Shown here: piece by piece, positions 16,049-23,618 of the stretch
How the letters are laid out: each line of letters opens with the position of its first letter
Position numbering within the stretch: position 1 is the first letter of the stretch
From: Haloarcula japonica DSM 6131
Lineage (GTDB): Archaea; Halobacteriota; Halobacteria; Halobacteriales; Haloarculaceae
Direction of reading: 5' to 3'
DNA length: 64,000 bases
Assembly (NCBI RefSeq): GCF_000336635.1
Contig: NZ_AOLY01000037.1
Span: forward strand, 250,514 to 314,513
Position numbers and translations under genes: made by a program
Notes under the pieces: model-generated
Databases searched by the model: none
What the model saw: the letters and a program-made list of their open reading frames with translations, nothing else
Told to the model about the DNA's origin: nothing

Positions 16049-17293
16049 CTACGCCCGGACCTCCTCGCTCTCCTCGGTCACGCCGATCTCCTCGGCGAAC
16101 CGTTCAAGCACCGACATGGTGACCTGCTCCTCCGCGCCGTACTCCTTGACGCGGCGGGTCACTTCGCGGACCTCCGCCTCGCTCGGGTCGTATCCGGCAT
16201 CGACGAGTCGCTCCCGAACCGAGTGGGCCCCGGTGTGCTTGCCGAGCACGAGTTCGCGCGTGGCGCCGACCATCTCGGGGGTCATGACACCCGGCTCGAA
16301 CGTGTCGGAGTTCTCGATGACACCGGCGGCGTGGATGCCGCTCTCGTGGGAGAAGGCGTTGCGCCCGACGACGGGCTTGTTCGCCGGCACCCCGATGTCG
16401 GACTTCTCCTCGACGATCCGCGATAGCTCCGTGATGCGGGTGGTGTCGATTCCGGTGTCGACGTCGTAAAGCGACTCCAGCGCCATCACGACCTCTTCGT
16501 AGGCCGCGTTGCCGGCGCGTTCGCCGATGCCGTTGACCGACACCTGCGCCTGGCTGGCTCCGGCCTCGAAGCCGGAGATGGCGTTGGCCGACGCCAGGCC
16601 GAAGTCGTCGTGCGTGTGCACGTCGATGTAGGCATCGGTGCAGTCGTCGACGATCTCGATGAGGTCGTAGAACCGCCGCGGCGTGGCGACCCCACACGTG
16701 TCCGGAATGTTGATCCAGTCCGCCCCCGCCGCGGACGTGGCCTCGATGACTTCGACGAGGAAGTCCTCGTCGGTCCTCGTGGCGTCCATCGGCGAGAACA
16801 TGCATTCGACGCCCGCATCTTTGATCATCTCGACACAGTCGACAGCGGTGTCGAGCGCCTCCTGACGGGTCGCGTGCATGGAATCCTGCAACTGTACGTC
16901 CGACGTCGAGACGAAGGTGTGGACCATGTCCACACCGGAATCCAGAGCCGCCTCGATGTCTTTCTCGACCACACGCGCCAGTCCGCAGGTCGTCACTCGC
17001 GTGGACTCGGCGATGTCGCGCACTGCCTCGAACTCCGCGTCGGAGTTGACGGGGAACCCGGCCTCGATGACGTGGGTACCCATCTCGTCGAGCAGCGCGG
17101 CTATCTCGCGTTTGTCCTCGTAGTTGAACGACGTACGTGGTGACTGCTCACCATCGCGCAGCGTGGTGTCGAAAATCCGTGCGTCTGTAATCTCAGACGT
17201 GGAATCCAGTGTGCCCTGGAAGAACTCGATCCGCCGGAGATTCCGACGTGCCCTCGTTGTTGGACATAAGCACCCGTAACTGGATGCTTCCAC
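16049..17293 (-). CDS. leuA: 2-isopropylmalate/(R)-citramalate synthase, no regulatory domain
   Basis: The protein condenses acetyl-CoA with 2-oxoisovalerate or pyruvate. The catalytic DRE-TIM motif FDTTLRDGEQSPRTSF is near residue 41, HTHDDFGLA carries metal-binding His residues, and NGIGERAGNAAYEEV follows. The frame ends about 20 residues after the second subdomain, so the C-terminal LeuA_dimer allosteric domain is absent; substrate cannot be decided. The GTG at 17291-17293 is the only in-frame ATG/GTG/TTG upstream of the catalytic motif, yet it directly abuts a strong TATA box (17294-17301) and so lies upstream of the expected transcript start. The real start therefore needs explanation. 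Confidence 0.85.
   Translation of the reverse strand: MEASSYGCLCPTTRARRNLRRIEFFQGTLDSTSEITDARIFDTTLRDGEQSPRTSFNYEDKREIAALLDEMGTHVIEAGFPVNSDAEFEAVRDIAESTRVTTCGLARVVEKDIEAALDSGVDMVHTFVSTSDVQLQDSMHATRQEALDTAVDCVEMIKDAGVECMFSPMDATRTDEDFLVEVIEATSAAGADWINIPDTCGVATPRRFYDLIEIVDDCTDAYIDVHTHDDFGLASANAISGFEAGASQAQVSVNGIGERAGNAAYEEVVMALESLYDVDTGIDTTRITELSRIVEEKSDIGVPANKPVVGRNAFSHESGIHAAGVIENSDTFEPGVMTPEMVGATRELVLGKHTGAHSVRERLVDAGYDPSEAEVREVTRRVKEYGAEEQVTMSVLERFAEEIGVTEESEEVRA
17193..17267 (-). CDS. Leaderless 24-codon ORF at the leuA promoter
   Basis: ATG at 17265-17267 lies about 30 bases after the centre of the leuA TATA box, exactly where a leaderless haloarchaeal start is expected. It opens 24 codons (MSNNEGTSESPADRVLPGHT, then four more) ending in TGA at 17193. 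LeuA is read in the +1 frame over the same bases. It may be a leader peptide, or the true leuA N-terminus joined by a +1 frameshift. Confidence 0.35.
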   Translation of the reverse strand: MSNNEGTSESPADRVLPGHTGFHV

Positions 17294-17301
17294 TATTTAT
17301 A
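17294..17301 (-). promoter_or_regulatory. TATA box of leuA
   Basis: The minus strand reads TATAAATA, the best TATA box in the window. Transcription should begin about 26 bases downstream of its centre, near 17271, four bases before the leaderless ATG at 17267. Confidence 0.7.
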
Positions 17302-17420
17302 CCTGTCCATAAGGCGGTGGCACGTACACATGGCACACGGGAACAACCACAGCCAGTGCGACTGCCGCGCGTCAGACGGCTTGGGGAGGATTTTTGCTTT
17401 ATCCGCGCATGTGTGTGGCT

Positions 17421-17723
17421 ATGAGTGATTTCGAGGGCCTGGACCTGCAGGCCGTGGAGGACCAGATGGACGAGGACCGTGACGGGGCCGGCAGCAACCG
17501 TGTCGTGCTGGGCGTCCTCGACGGGTCGGAGTCGCCCGAACAGTGGCTCAACACAATCGAAAGCGGGTCGGTACTGGTTCTCAACGTCGAAGGGGACCTG
17601 AACGAACTCGCCGCCGGGTTCGCCCGGCCGGTCCGGGAGGCCGGCGGCGAACTGATGCACTTCCGCGGGTTCCTGATTGTGACGCCGCCTGGGGTCAGCA
17701 TCGACTCTGAACGGCTAGAGTGA
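17421..17723 (+). CDS. DUF5779-family protein
   Basis: The 100-residue protein starts at ATG 17421. A TATA-like GCTTTATCC at 17395-17403 is the right distance for a leaderless start, so the nine codons upstream are excluded. The core RVVLGVLDGSESPEQWLNTI and the C-terminus HFRGFLIVTPPGVSIDSERL match the haloarchaeal DUF5779 family. It is cytoplasmic, with alternating strand and helix pattern, and of unknown function. It is divergent from leuA. Confidence 0.8.
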   Translation: MSDFEGLDLQAVEDQMDEDRDGAGSNRVVLGVLDGSESPEQWLNTIESGSVLVLNVEGDLNELAAGFARPVREAGGELMHFRGFLIVTPPGVSIDSERLE

Positions 17724-17789
17724 AACAGCGGCCGCCCACCCGGTGGCGAACCACACTGCGAAGACTGTAACGTGTGCCAGCTATGGGAG

Positions 17790-19115
17790 TCAGTCCTCGC
17801 CGACGACTGTCCGGTACACGGCGGGATACTGTTTGAGTTTTGCCCGGCCAAGGAGGGCATAGAGGTACGTATCGAGTCGCTCGCGCCACATCGGCTGTTC
17901 GTAGCTGTCTGCAAATCCAACGACAGCGACCTGCAGGTCCTCGATGGCCCGGGCCGCCTGCCGGGTAAGTAAGGGTGGCGGGTCCGAGCCGATGACCTGC
18001 TCGTGGACCCGGCGGGCGCGGCGCTTCTCGGCGAGAGCGTGCCCCGAATCGAATCCCCCGTCGCCCTGCTCCACGACGAGGTGGTCCACCGCGAACTCGT
18101 GGGCCCGAATCCGGGCGACGCCTTTCGAAAGCCCCACAGCAGTGCTCACGAGCAGTCCCTCTTCAACATCGATGGTCCACGGCGTCGGGACGCCGGAGGG
18201 AAAACACCACCTAGCGAGATCGATGTGTGCAACCTCGTACGGGCCGACCGACTCCGGGTCGTTGACCCCGTATCGGGACTGAATTTCCTCGGCTGTCGGC
18301 GCGCCCTCAAGCCGGGTCCGGAACTGGTTTGCCGCTGTTTGCAGCTGCTCTGTATGGGAAGTGGCGGACTCACTACGCGCCTCGGCCAAGAGGTCCCGGA
18401 ACCGCTCGGCGGCCCGAACGTGGACCTGCGCTACCAGGACGTCGGCCACGAGGTCGCCGTAGTCGTGAGACGTGGAGGTCCCGCCGTTGTTGTTTTCGAT
18501 ACCCTCGGCCGCGGACTGCATACCGTCCCAGGTCGCCAGGTGCTTGCCTATCATAGCCTCCTGTTCGATACGCAGATACCACGCCAAATCGGTTCCCGGG
18601 TCGTCGACGAGGTAGGGCGTGATGTTGCTCGCCACCTTTCGGCTCCGGTCTCGGAGGGCAATCGCCTGGGTCGCAAGCGCCTGGAGGTCCGCGTTCCCGA
18701 GTTCGGCACGGGCCTCGCCGAGGTCCGCCGCTGCGAACTGGAGTCCATACGTTGCGTCTGAGAGTGCTTCGTTCGTGTCGCCGTCCCGGAGTGCCTGGCG
18801 CGCGTCCTCCAGCCACCCCCCAGCACCGGTGAACGGCCGGTTCGTGTCGAGTTGCGACCAGAGCTGTTTGCCTTCCTCGACGGTTTCTGCGAGCAGGTCG
18901 ATGACCGCCTGTGCGTGAGACTCAGTCACCGTCGGCTGCCAATGCGCGGACACCTCCGGCGGCGTCGGGTAGTGTTTCGTCGCTTCGTCGGTCAGGACAT
19001 CCGGCAGTACTGCCGGCTTCGTGAGGCCGACGGCGACTGTACCCGCCGCAGCACAGAGGCTCCCGAGACCGCCGAGTAGTCGCCGTCGGCTAAGTGCTGG
19101 AGGAGCGGGGACCAT
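17790..19115 (-). CDS. Tat-exported hypothetical protein (441 aa)
   Basis: The N-terminus SRRRLLGGLGSLCAAAGTVA is a twin-arginine signal peptide, so the folded protein is exported. The mature part is largely alpha-helical, with many Gln, Ala and Glu residues and tetratricopeptide-like spacing (ALRDGDTNEALSDATYGLQF), but I recognise no named domain. There is no lipobox cysteine in the usual place; Cys21 lies inside the hydrophobic stretch. It is monocistronic and converges on DUF5779. Likely a haloarchaeal surface or binding protein of unknown role. Confidence 0.7.
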   Translation of the reverse strand: MVPAPPALSRRRLLGGLGSLCAAAGTVAVGLTKPAVLPDVLTDEATKHYPTPPEVSAHWQPTVTESHAQAVIDLLAETVEEGKQLWSQLDTNRPFTGAGGWLEDARQALRDGDTNEALSDATYGLQFAAADLGEARAELGNADLQALATQAIALRDRSRKVASNITPYLVDDPGTDLAWYLRIEQEAMIGKHLATWDGMQSAAEGIENNNGGTSTSHDYGDLVADVLVAQVHVRAAERFRDLLAEARSESATSHTEQLQTAANQFRTRLEGAPTAEEIQSRYGVNDPESVGPYEVAHIDLARWCFPSGVPTPWTIDVEEGLLVSTAVGLSKGVARIRAHEFAVDHLVVEQGDGGFDSGHALAEKRRARRVHEQVIGSDPPPLLTRQAARAIEDLQVAVVGFADSYEQPMWRERLDTYLYALLGRAKLKQYPAVYRTVVGED

Positions 19116-19247
19116 CTGGACAGTCGGGCTGTAGCCAACTCCAGCCGATAAGAGTGTCGAACAGCCGACCTGTTTGACCGGTCAACGACGAATGGACAGA
19201 CTGTTCAGCATAACAGACGCGGTCTGGACGGTCCGCATGTGGTTCGA

Positions 19248-19553
19248 CTACGGTGAGAGGAGTCGATGCCAGAGGCCACGCCACGCCCGAACACTGCGGT
19301 CGACCGCCTGCCAGTACGTGTCCATGACGCGAGTGGGGTGGCCAGTGGTGTGGGTGGGACGGACCGTGAGTTCGGCGTGGCAGTCCGGACAGCGGTAGTG
19401 TGTCCCGCCGTAGCGCTCGACGACAATCCAGTCGCCGTCGTAGCGGCCCTGGTGGCCGCAATCGGGACAGAACAGCGTCGCTTTCGACGGGACATCCCGC
19501 GAAGCCCGGGAATCAGTCGGGGACATCGTCACCTGTATCTCGGTGTTTGACAC
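19248..19553 (-). CDS. Small zinc-ribbon protein (101 aa)
   Basis: Two CPDC pairs (LFCPDCGH near residue 28 and YRCPDCHAEL near 53) make a four-cysteine zinc ribbon. A helical Trp/Arg-rich tail (YWQAVDRSVRAWRGLWHRLL) follows. The start is GTG 19551-19553; its N-terminus MSNTEI aligns with MTSTEI of the zinc-ribbon protein at 56250-56447, which supports this start over the internal Met. A 16-bp-arm inverted repeat lies 12 bases upstream of the start codon. Function is unknown. Confidence 0.72.
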   Translation of the reverse strand: MSNTEIQVTMSPTDSRASRDVPSKATLFCPDCGHQGRYDGDWIVVERYGGTHYRCPDCHAELTVRPTHTTGHPTRVMDTYWQAVDRSVRAWRGLWHRLLSP

Positions 19554-19565
19554 GGAAAGAACCTG

Positions 19566-19604
19566 CCTATGATACCACTAGACGGCTACTAGCGGTATCA
19601 TAGG
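19566..19604. repeat. Large inverted repeat upstream of the zinc-ribbon gene
   Basis: Arms CCTATGATACCACTAG (19566-19581) and CTAGCGGTATCATAGG (19589-19604) pair over 16 bases with one mismatch around a seven-base loop. The element covers the region where the TATA box and transcription start of the minus-strand zinc-ribbon gene would lie. It has no T-tract, so a terminator is less likely than an operator or a remnant of a mobile end. Confidence 0.65.
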
Positions 19605-19687
19605 TCATTATATTCATAACCTCCCGCCCGATGTTCGAGGTACCGATTCCGGCCCAGGACACTGCGGCTAACGGCCCCGCGAGTTCA

Positions 19688-20374
19688 TCACGCTGACACC
19701 AGCGTCAGGTAGTGACCGTCCGGGTCCCGGATTCGCACGCCCTCGTCGACGGAGGTGACCGAGAGTGCGTCGTCAGCGACCTCCCTGGCCGTCGATTTCG
19801 GAGCTTCAGCGACGACGCCGAAGTCGACGTGGACGCCGCCGCGGGCGTCGGCGATGCCGAGCCGTGGTGACCACAGTTCCAGGTCGATTTCGCCGGTCGA
19901 GAGCCGAACGCGGCCTTCGTCGCGGCCGTCGTCGACCAGTTCGAACCCCAGCGTGGTGTAGAAATCCACTGCCGAGGAAAGATTCTCGACTTCGAGGACG
20001 AGTTCGAACAGGCCCGTGACGCCAGTGCCGTCGACCGCCCGTTCGCCGAGTTCGACGCAGTTTCCCTGTGGATCGTAGAAGTACAGCGAGCGCGCGTCCC
20101 CGAAGGAGTGTTCGACTAGATCGAAGCGCTCGTCCAGTCGGTCGTACCAGTCATCGTACTCCTGCTCGGGAATGGTTAGTGCGTAGTGCGTGTGGAGCCC
20201 GCCGCGTGGGACCGTCCCTGGCGCGCGGAGTCGTATTTCGGTGTCGCCAGCCGCAAGGACGGCCTCGTCCGGAGCCTCTGAGAGTACGTCGAGTTCCAGA
20301 AAGGCCTCGTAGAACGCCGTCGCACGGTCCGGATACTTCACCTCTAGCGTAAGCCAGACGGGCGATGAGAGCAT
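19688..20374 (-). CDS. Tandem VOC-superfamily protein (glyoxalase/dioxygenase-like)
   Basis: From ATG 20372-20374 the 228-residue protein carries two vicinal-oxygen-chelate modules: residues 4-115 (LTLEVKYPDRATAFYEAFL to YFYDPQGNCVELGE) and 125-228 (ELVLEVENLSSAVDFYTTLG to IRDPDGHYLTLVSA). VOC proteins bind a divalent metal and act as glyoxalases, extradiol dioxygenases or resistance proteins. The longer upstream frame has poor coding character. Substrate is unknown. It is divergent from the MBL-like gene. Confidence 0.82.
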   Translation of the reverse strand: MLSSPVWLTLEVKYPDRATAFYEAFLELDVLSEAPDEAVLAAGDTEIRLRAPGTVPRGGLHTHYALTIPEQEYDDWYDRLDERFDLVEHSFGDARSLYFYDPQGNCVELGERAVDGTGVTGLFELVLEVENLSSAVDFYTTLGFELVDDGRDEGRVRLSTGEIDLELWSPRLGIADARGGVHVDFGVVAEAPKSTAREVADDALSVTSVDEGVRIRDPDGHYLTLVSA

Positions 20375-20491
20375 ATCGGTGCTTCGACCGCCACCGACAA
20401 AGCCGCTGTGGGCGTCATCGCTGACGAAACACACAGAACGCGTGACTCCCGGTCGCGACCATTTATTCACGTCAGGCTCGTACAGAGACGT

Positions 20492-21172
20492 ATGCCAACC
20501 AACACTCGGGACGAAACGGCGGCGTGGCTGGAGACGAACCGCTGGGAGCGCGGGGTGAGCTACATACCCTATCCCGACGAGATGATGGTGCGAGCGAGTC
20601 ACGTTCTCAAGACGGATGCCGGCGTGTTCGTCGTCGACCCGATAGACGTCGATAGTATCGACGACCTGTTCGCGGAGTTCGGCGAGGTGGCCGGCGTTGT
20701 CATCCTGTTAGATCGGCACAAACGCGACAGCGCCGCCGTTGCGAACCGACACGACGTGCCGGTGTATATCCCCGACTGGATGTCAGGTGTCGAAGAAGAT
20801 ATCGACGCACCGGTCGAACGCATTCACCGACAGCTATCCGGTACGGACTACGGCGTACACAAGATTATCGACAACGCATTCTGGCAAGAAGCCGCGCTGT
20901 ATGGCGACGAAGACGACACGTTAGTCGTTCCCGAGGCGGTCGGGGCGGCGGATTACTTCCTCGCCGGGGACGAGCGCCTCGGCGTCCACCCGATGTTGCG
21001 CCTGTTCCCGCCCAAGAAGCTCACGCGACTCGACCCCGAGCGAGTGCTGGTCGGGCACGGCGAGGGCGTGATGGAAGACGCCGCCGAGGCCGTCGCCTAC
21101 GCGCTTCGCGGGTCCCGCGGCCGGACGCCGGGGCTGTACGCGAAGAACCTCAAGTCGCTCGTGCTTGGCTGA
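20492..21172 (+). CDS. Degenerate metallo-beta-lactamase-fold protein
   Basis: The 226-residue protein starts at ATG 20492, 28 bases after a TATA-like TTTATT (20460-20465), so it is leaderless. The order of strands (VLKTDAGVFVVDPIDVDSID, then GVVILLDRHKRDSAAVANRH, then VPEAVGAADYFLAG and VLVGHGEGV) follows the metallo-beta-lactamase fold. The HxHxDH metal motif is replaced by DRHKRD, so hydrolytic activity is doubtful. It may bind a ligand or use an altered metal site. A conserved haloarchaeal hypothetical is likely. Confidence 0.72.
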   Translation: MPTNTRDETAAWLETNRWERGVSYIPYPDEMMVRASHVLKTDAGVFVVDPIDVDSIDDLFAEFGEVAGVVILLDRHKRDSAAVANRHDVPVYIPDWMSGVEEDIDAPVERIHRQLSGTDYGVHKIIDNAFWQEAALYGDEDDTLVVPEAVGAADYFLAGDERLGVHPMLRLFPPKKLTRLDPERVLVGHGEGVMEDAAEAVAYALRGSRGRTPGLYAKNLKSLVLG

Positions 21173-21219
21173 ATCGGGCCAAACGACGCCGTTTTATCGG
21201 GGCCGTGCGAAAGTGTGAC

Positions 21220-21630
21220 GTGGTCTACGTCACACGCGGACTCGTCGAGACGCTGTTACGGCTCGCCAGCGAGGCCGAACCTGACGACGTGACGATTTCG
21301 CTGGCCGTCACGCCGGCCGGAGAGTTCCCGGATGCCGACTTGCCGGACGAGACTCCGGTGTTCACTGACTTTTATCTCCCCTCAGCCGGGGCCTCGGTGA
21401 AGGCGGTGTTCGGCGTCGATCTGGGCACGCCGGCCGGCCAAACACAGGGCCGGTTCGTCTCCCACCCCGATGGGTACATGGGCGTGAGCAAAACCGACGA
21501 TCTGCACGAAGTGATCTTCGTCGGTATCCCCCCGTGGGATATCGACGCCTTCGGGGCATTCGATAGAGCCGGGCAGGCACAGGAGGTCACGGTTCTCGAT
21601 ATCGAACCGCCCGAGAAGTATCCGCAGTAG
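21220..21630 (+). CDS. Conserved hypothetical with a degraded JAMM-like motif
   Basis: The 136-residue protein starts at GTG 21220, about 26 bases after a TATA-like GTTTTAT (21191-21197); GTG 21205 is an alternative. The segment RFVSHPDGYMGVSKTDD fits the JAMM/MPN signature (H, seven residues, S, two residues, D), but the first of the two paired histidines is absent (Val-Ser-His). Secondary-structure order is consistent with a small MPN-like fold. Activity as an isopeptidase is not supported. It follows the MBL-like gene by 47 bases and may be cotranscribed. Confidence 0.6.
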   Translation: MVYVTRGLVETLLRLASEAEPDDVTISLAVTPAGEFPDADLPDETPVFTDFYLPSAGASVKAVFGVDLGTPAGQTQGRFVSHPDGYMGVSKTDDLHEVIFVGIPPWDIDAFGAFDRAGQAQEVTVLDIEPPEKYPQ

Positions 21631-21638
21631 CGACCCAG

Positions 21639-21848
21639 CTACTCCAGATAGCCCAGGTCCCGCAACTGGTCGGTGATATCCTGGAACTGCGCTTCGGTCA
21701 GTTCCCCTTCCCGCTGGTGTTCGACGACGATGCTCCGGAGCAGGAACCGAACGAGGTCGGACGTACTGGAGAAACTCGTCCCTTCGATTGTCTCTTCAAC
21801 GCGCTCCGCGAGGTCCTTCGGAATCGATACTGTGGTGTAATCAGCCAT
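21639..21848 (-). CDS. Ribbon-helix-helix (CopG-like) regulator (69 aa)
   Basis: The 69-residue protein begins MADYTTVSIPKDLAERVEET, a classical ribbon followed by two helices (STSDLVRFLLRSIVVEH), and ends with a helical tail. RHH dimers bind DNA through the N-terminal strand. The start is ATG 21846-21848. It is the last of three small ORFs apparently driven by one TATA box near 22178-22184, an arrangement often seen for autoregulated small proteins. No recognisable toxin is adjacent. Confidence 0.8.
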   Translation of the reverse strand: MADYTTVSIPKDLAERVEETIEGTSFSSTSDLVRFLLRSIVVEHQREGELTEAQFQDITDQLRDLGYLE

Positions 21849-21892
21849 ATCGTGACGGAGGCGTGCCGTCGGGATATGCGTTGTGTCCCAGT

Positions 21893-22063
21893 TCAGCGCG
21901 GGTCCGTGGCCTCGGTGTCGAACTGGCCCATCGTGGCGTGATTGGTCGGCGAGAACATCTTCGGCGCGCGGCGGGACCGGGACTGGCCGTCCGCGTCGTC
22001 GAAGGGCAGCGTGGTTGTCGGGTACGAGTCGTCGTTTCGGGGGGTCGTGATTCGTGTTGTCAT
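21893..22063 (-). CDS. Possible small protein upstream of the RHH gene (56 aa)
   Basis: ATG 22061-22063 opens 56 codons (MTTRITTPRNDDSYPTTTLP onward) that overlap the preceding 29-codon ORF as ATGA and end 44 bases before the RHH start. The peptide is polar, with RSRRAPKMFSPTNHATMGQF the most protein-like stretch. I recognise no family. The support is the coupling geometry, not homology. Confidence 0.35.
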   Translation of the reverse strand: MTTRITTPRNDDSYPTTTLPFDDADGQSRSRRAPKMFSPTNHATMGQFDTEATDPR

Positions 22064-22149
22064 CCTGGGGGTCGTGTCGGCCGGCGTCTGTGGTTTGTTG
22101 GCAGTGCAGTGTGGGTGTCGCGTGCGGGGCGTACGTCGGATACAAGCAT
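22060..22149 (-). CDS. Possible leaderless 29-codon ORF
   Basis: ATG 22147-22149 lies about 30 bases after the TATA-like TTTATTA (22178-22184 on the minus strand), the leaderless distance. It encodes 29 Arg/Pro/Thr-rich residues and its TGA overlaps the next ATG. The composition is odd for a haloarchaeal protein (basic), so it may be a leader peptide or chance. Confidence 0.25.
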   Translation of the reverse strand: MLVSDVRPARDTHTALPTNHRRRPTRPPG

Positions 22150-22308
22150 TGAGTATCACCACCTTTTGCCCCATCCATAATAAATGTTCATGATGGAGCT
22201 GTGGAAAATACTGGTTCATGGTAACAAGTGTGTTGATGAGAATGAGCACAACCTGAACCGGCAGTCAGAATAAAACTGGTACTACGACTTTCGGACCTTT
22301 CGGCTGGC

Positions 22309-23484
22309 TCAGACGACGAACTGGATCTCGTACTCGGTCAGGTTCTCGTAGCCGTCGGCGGTGACGACAGCGATGTCCTCGATTCTGACCCCGCCGACAG
22401 CAGGGTCGTAGAGGCCGGGCTCGATAGTGACGATATGCCCCGGTTCGAGTTCGCCGCCGCTCGGTGACAGCTGTGGGAGTTCGTGGACATCCAGCCCGAC
22501 GCCGTGGCCAGTGCTGTGGATGAACCCCGTCTCAGTTCGTTCGTCGTCACGCAGCGTCGGCTCGCCAGCGTCCTCGTACACATCGCACACGGCGTCGTGG
22601 ACGTCTTCACCAGTCGTGCCGGGTTCCAGCGCATCGAACGCGGCTTCCATCGCACGCTCTGTCAGATCGTACCACTCACGTATCGTCTCGCTTGGCTCGC
22701 CTTTCACGAACGTCCGCGTCATGTCGGCGTGGTACTTCGTCGCCTTGTCCTGCGGGAAGATATCGATGATAACCGGCTCGTGAGCGACGAGTGGCCCGCT
22801 CCCGCGGTCGTGGGGGTCCGCGGCGTCCGCCCCGCAGGCGACGATAGTCTCGTCCAGCGAACAGCCGTGCCGGAGCAGCGTCACCTCGATTTCCTCTTTC
22901 ACTCGCTCGCTCGTCAGCGTCTCGCCGTCGACTTCGAGCGTGTCGTCGGCAGCAATCGTCGACGCTTCGAGCAGGGATTCGGCCGCGTCCATCGCCGCCT
23001 CGTTGGCCCGCTGTGCCGTCCGGATGTGGTCGACTTCAGTCTCGGTTTTCGTTGCCCGGATCTCCGTGACGATGCCGTCGGTGTCGGCCGCCACGTCAAC
23101 GCCGCGTGCCCGCAGGCCGTCCGCGGTCCGGAGCGGGAACCGCGGCGGTACGGCCACGCTGTCCACGTCATAGGCTGCGAGGAAGTCCGCGAGGACGTGC
23201 GAGACCGCCTCGTCCGGGCCGTACTCTTTGACTTTCCGCTGATGGTCGAAATCGACGTACCGCTCGACGGTATCGGCTCGCGACTCGCGCTTTGCGCGAC
23301 CGAACTCTAGACTCCGCGGGAAGAGGAGATGTGTGTCACCGTCGTACAGCGTGATGAACGGGTCCGGCGCGTCGAAACCCGAGAGATAGTACTGGTCTGA
23401 CACCTCGGAATCCGCGTCAAGGAGGTAGCCGTCGACGCCGGCGTCATCGAGATATGCGTCCAGTGCTGCGAGATCAGGTTCCAT
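22309..23484 (-). CDS. M24-family metallopeptidase (Xaa-Pro aminopeptidase type)
   Basis: The 391-residue protein has a creatinase-like N-terminal domain (residues 1-150) and a pita-bread peptidase domain. Metal ligands appear as the Asp pair in IDIFPQDKATKYHADMTRTF, the His in FIHSTGHGVGLDVHE, and the Glu residues in VTIEPGLYDP and VRIEDIAVV. It should be a cytoplasmic di-metal aminopeptidase removing residues before proline. I start it at ATG 23482-23484 because the 21 upstream residues are not family-like. It is divergent from the carotenoid operon. Confidence 0.9.
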   Translation of the reverse strand: MEPDLAALDAYLDDAGVDGYLLDADSEVSDQYYLSGFDAPDPFITLYDGDTHLLFPRSLEFGRAKRESRADTVERYVDFDHQRKVKEYGPDEAVSHVLADFLAAYDVDSVAVPPRFPLRTADGLRARGVDVAADTDGIVTEIRATKTETEVDHIRTAQRANEAAMDAAESLLEASTIAADDTLEVDGETLTSERVKEEIEVTLLRHGCSLDETIVACGADAADPHDRGSGPLVAHEPVIIDIFPQDKATKYHADMTRTFVKGEPSETIREWYDLTERAMEAAFDALEPGTTGEDVHDAVCDVYEDAGEPTLRDDERTETGFIHSTGHGVGLDVHELPQLSPSGGELEPGHIVTIEPGLYDPAVGGVRIEDIAVVTADGYENLTEYEIQFVV

Positions 23485-23586
23485 ACGTGTCAGTCTGTTC
23501 CCCATGCCCATATACGTCTCCCACTGAGCCGCTCGGCGGCCCGACATGTGGCCACGAATGCCATACCAATGCAGTTTGGCCGCTCA

Positions 23587-23592
23587 TTTATT
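23587..23592 (+). promoter_or_regulatory. TATA box of the crtD-lyeJ-cruF operon
   Basis: TTTATT lies 29 bases from the crtD ATG, the normal distance for a leaderless haloarchaeal promoter. No Shine-Dalgarno precedes the start. Confidence 0.6.
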
Positions 23593-23618
23593 GACGTTCC
23601 AGCCCCTCAACACTAATA

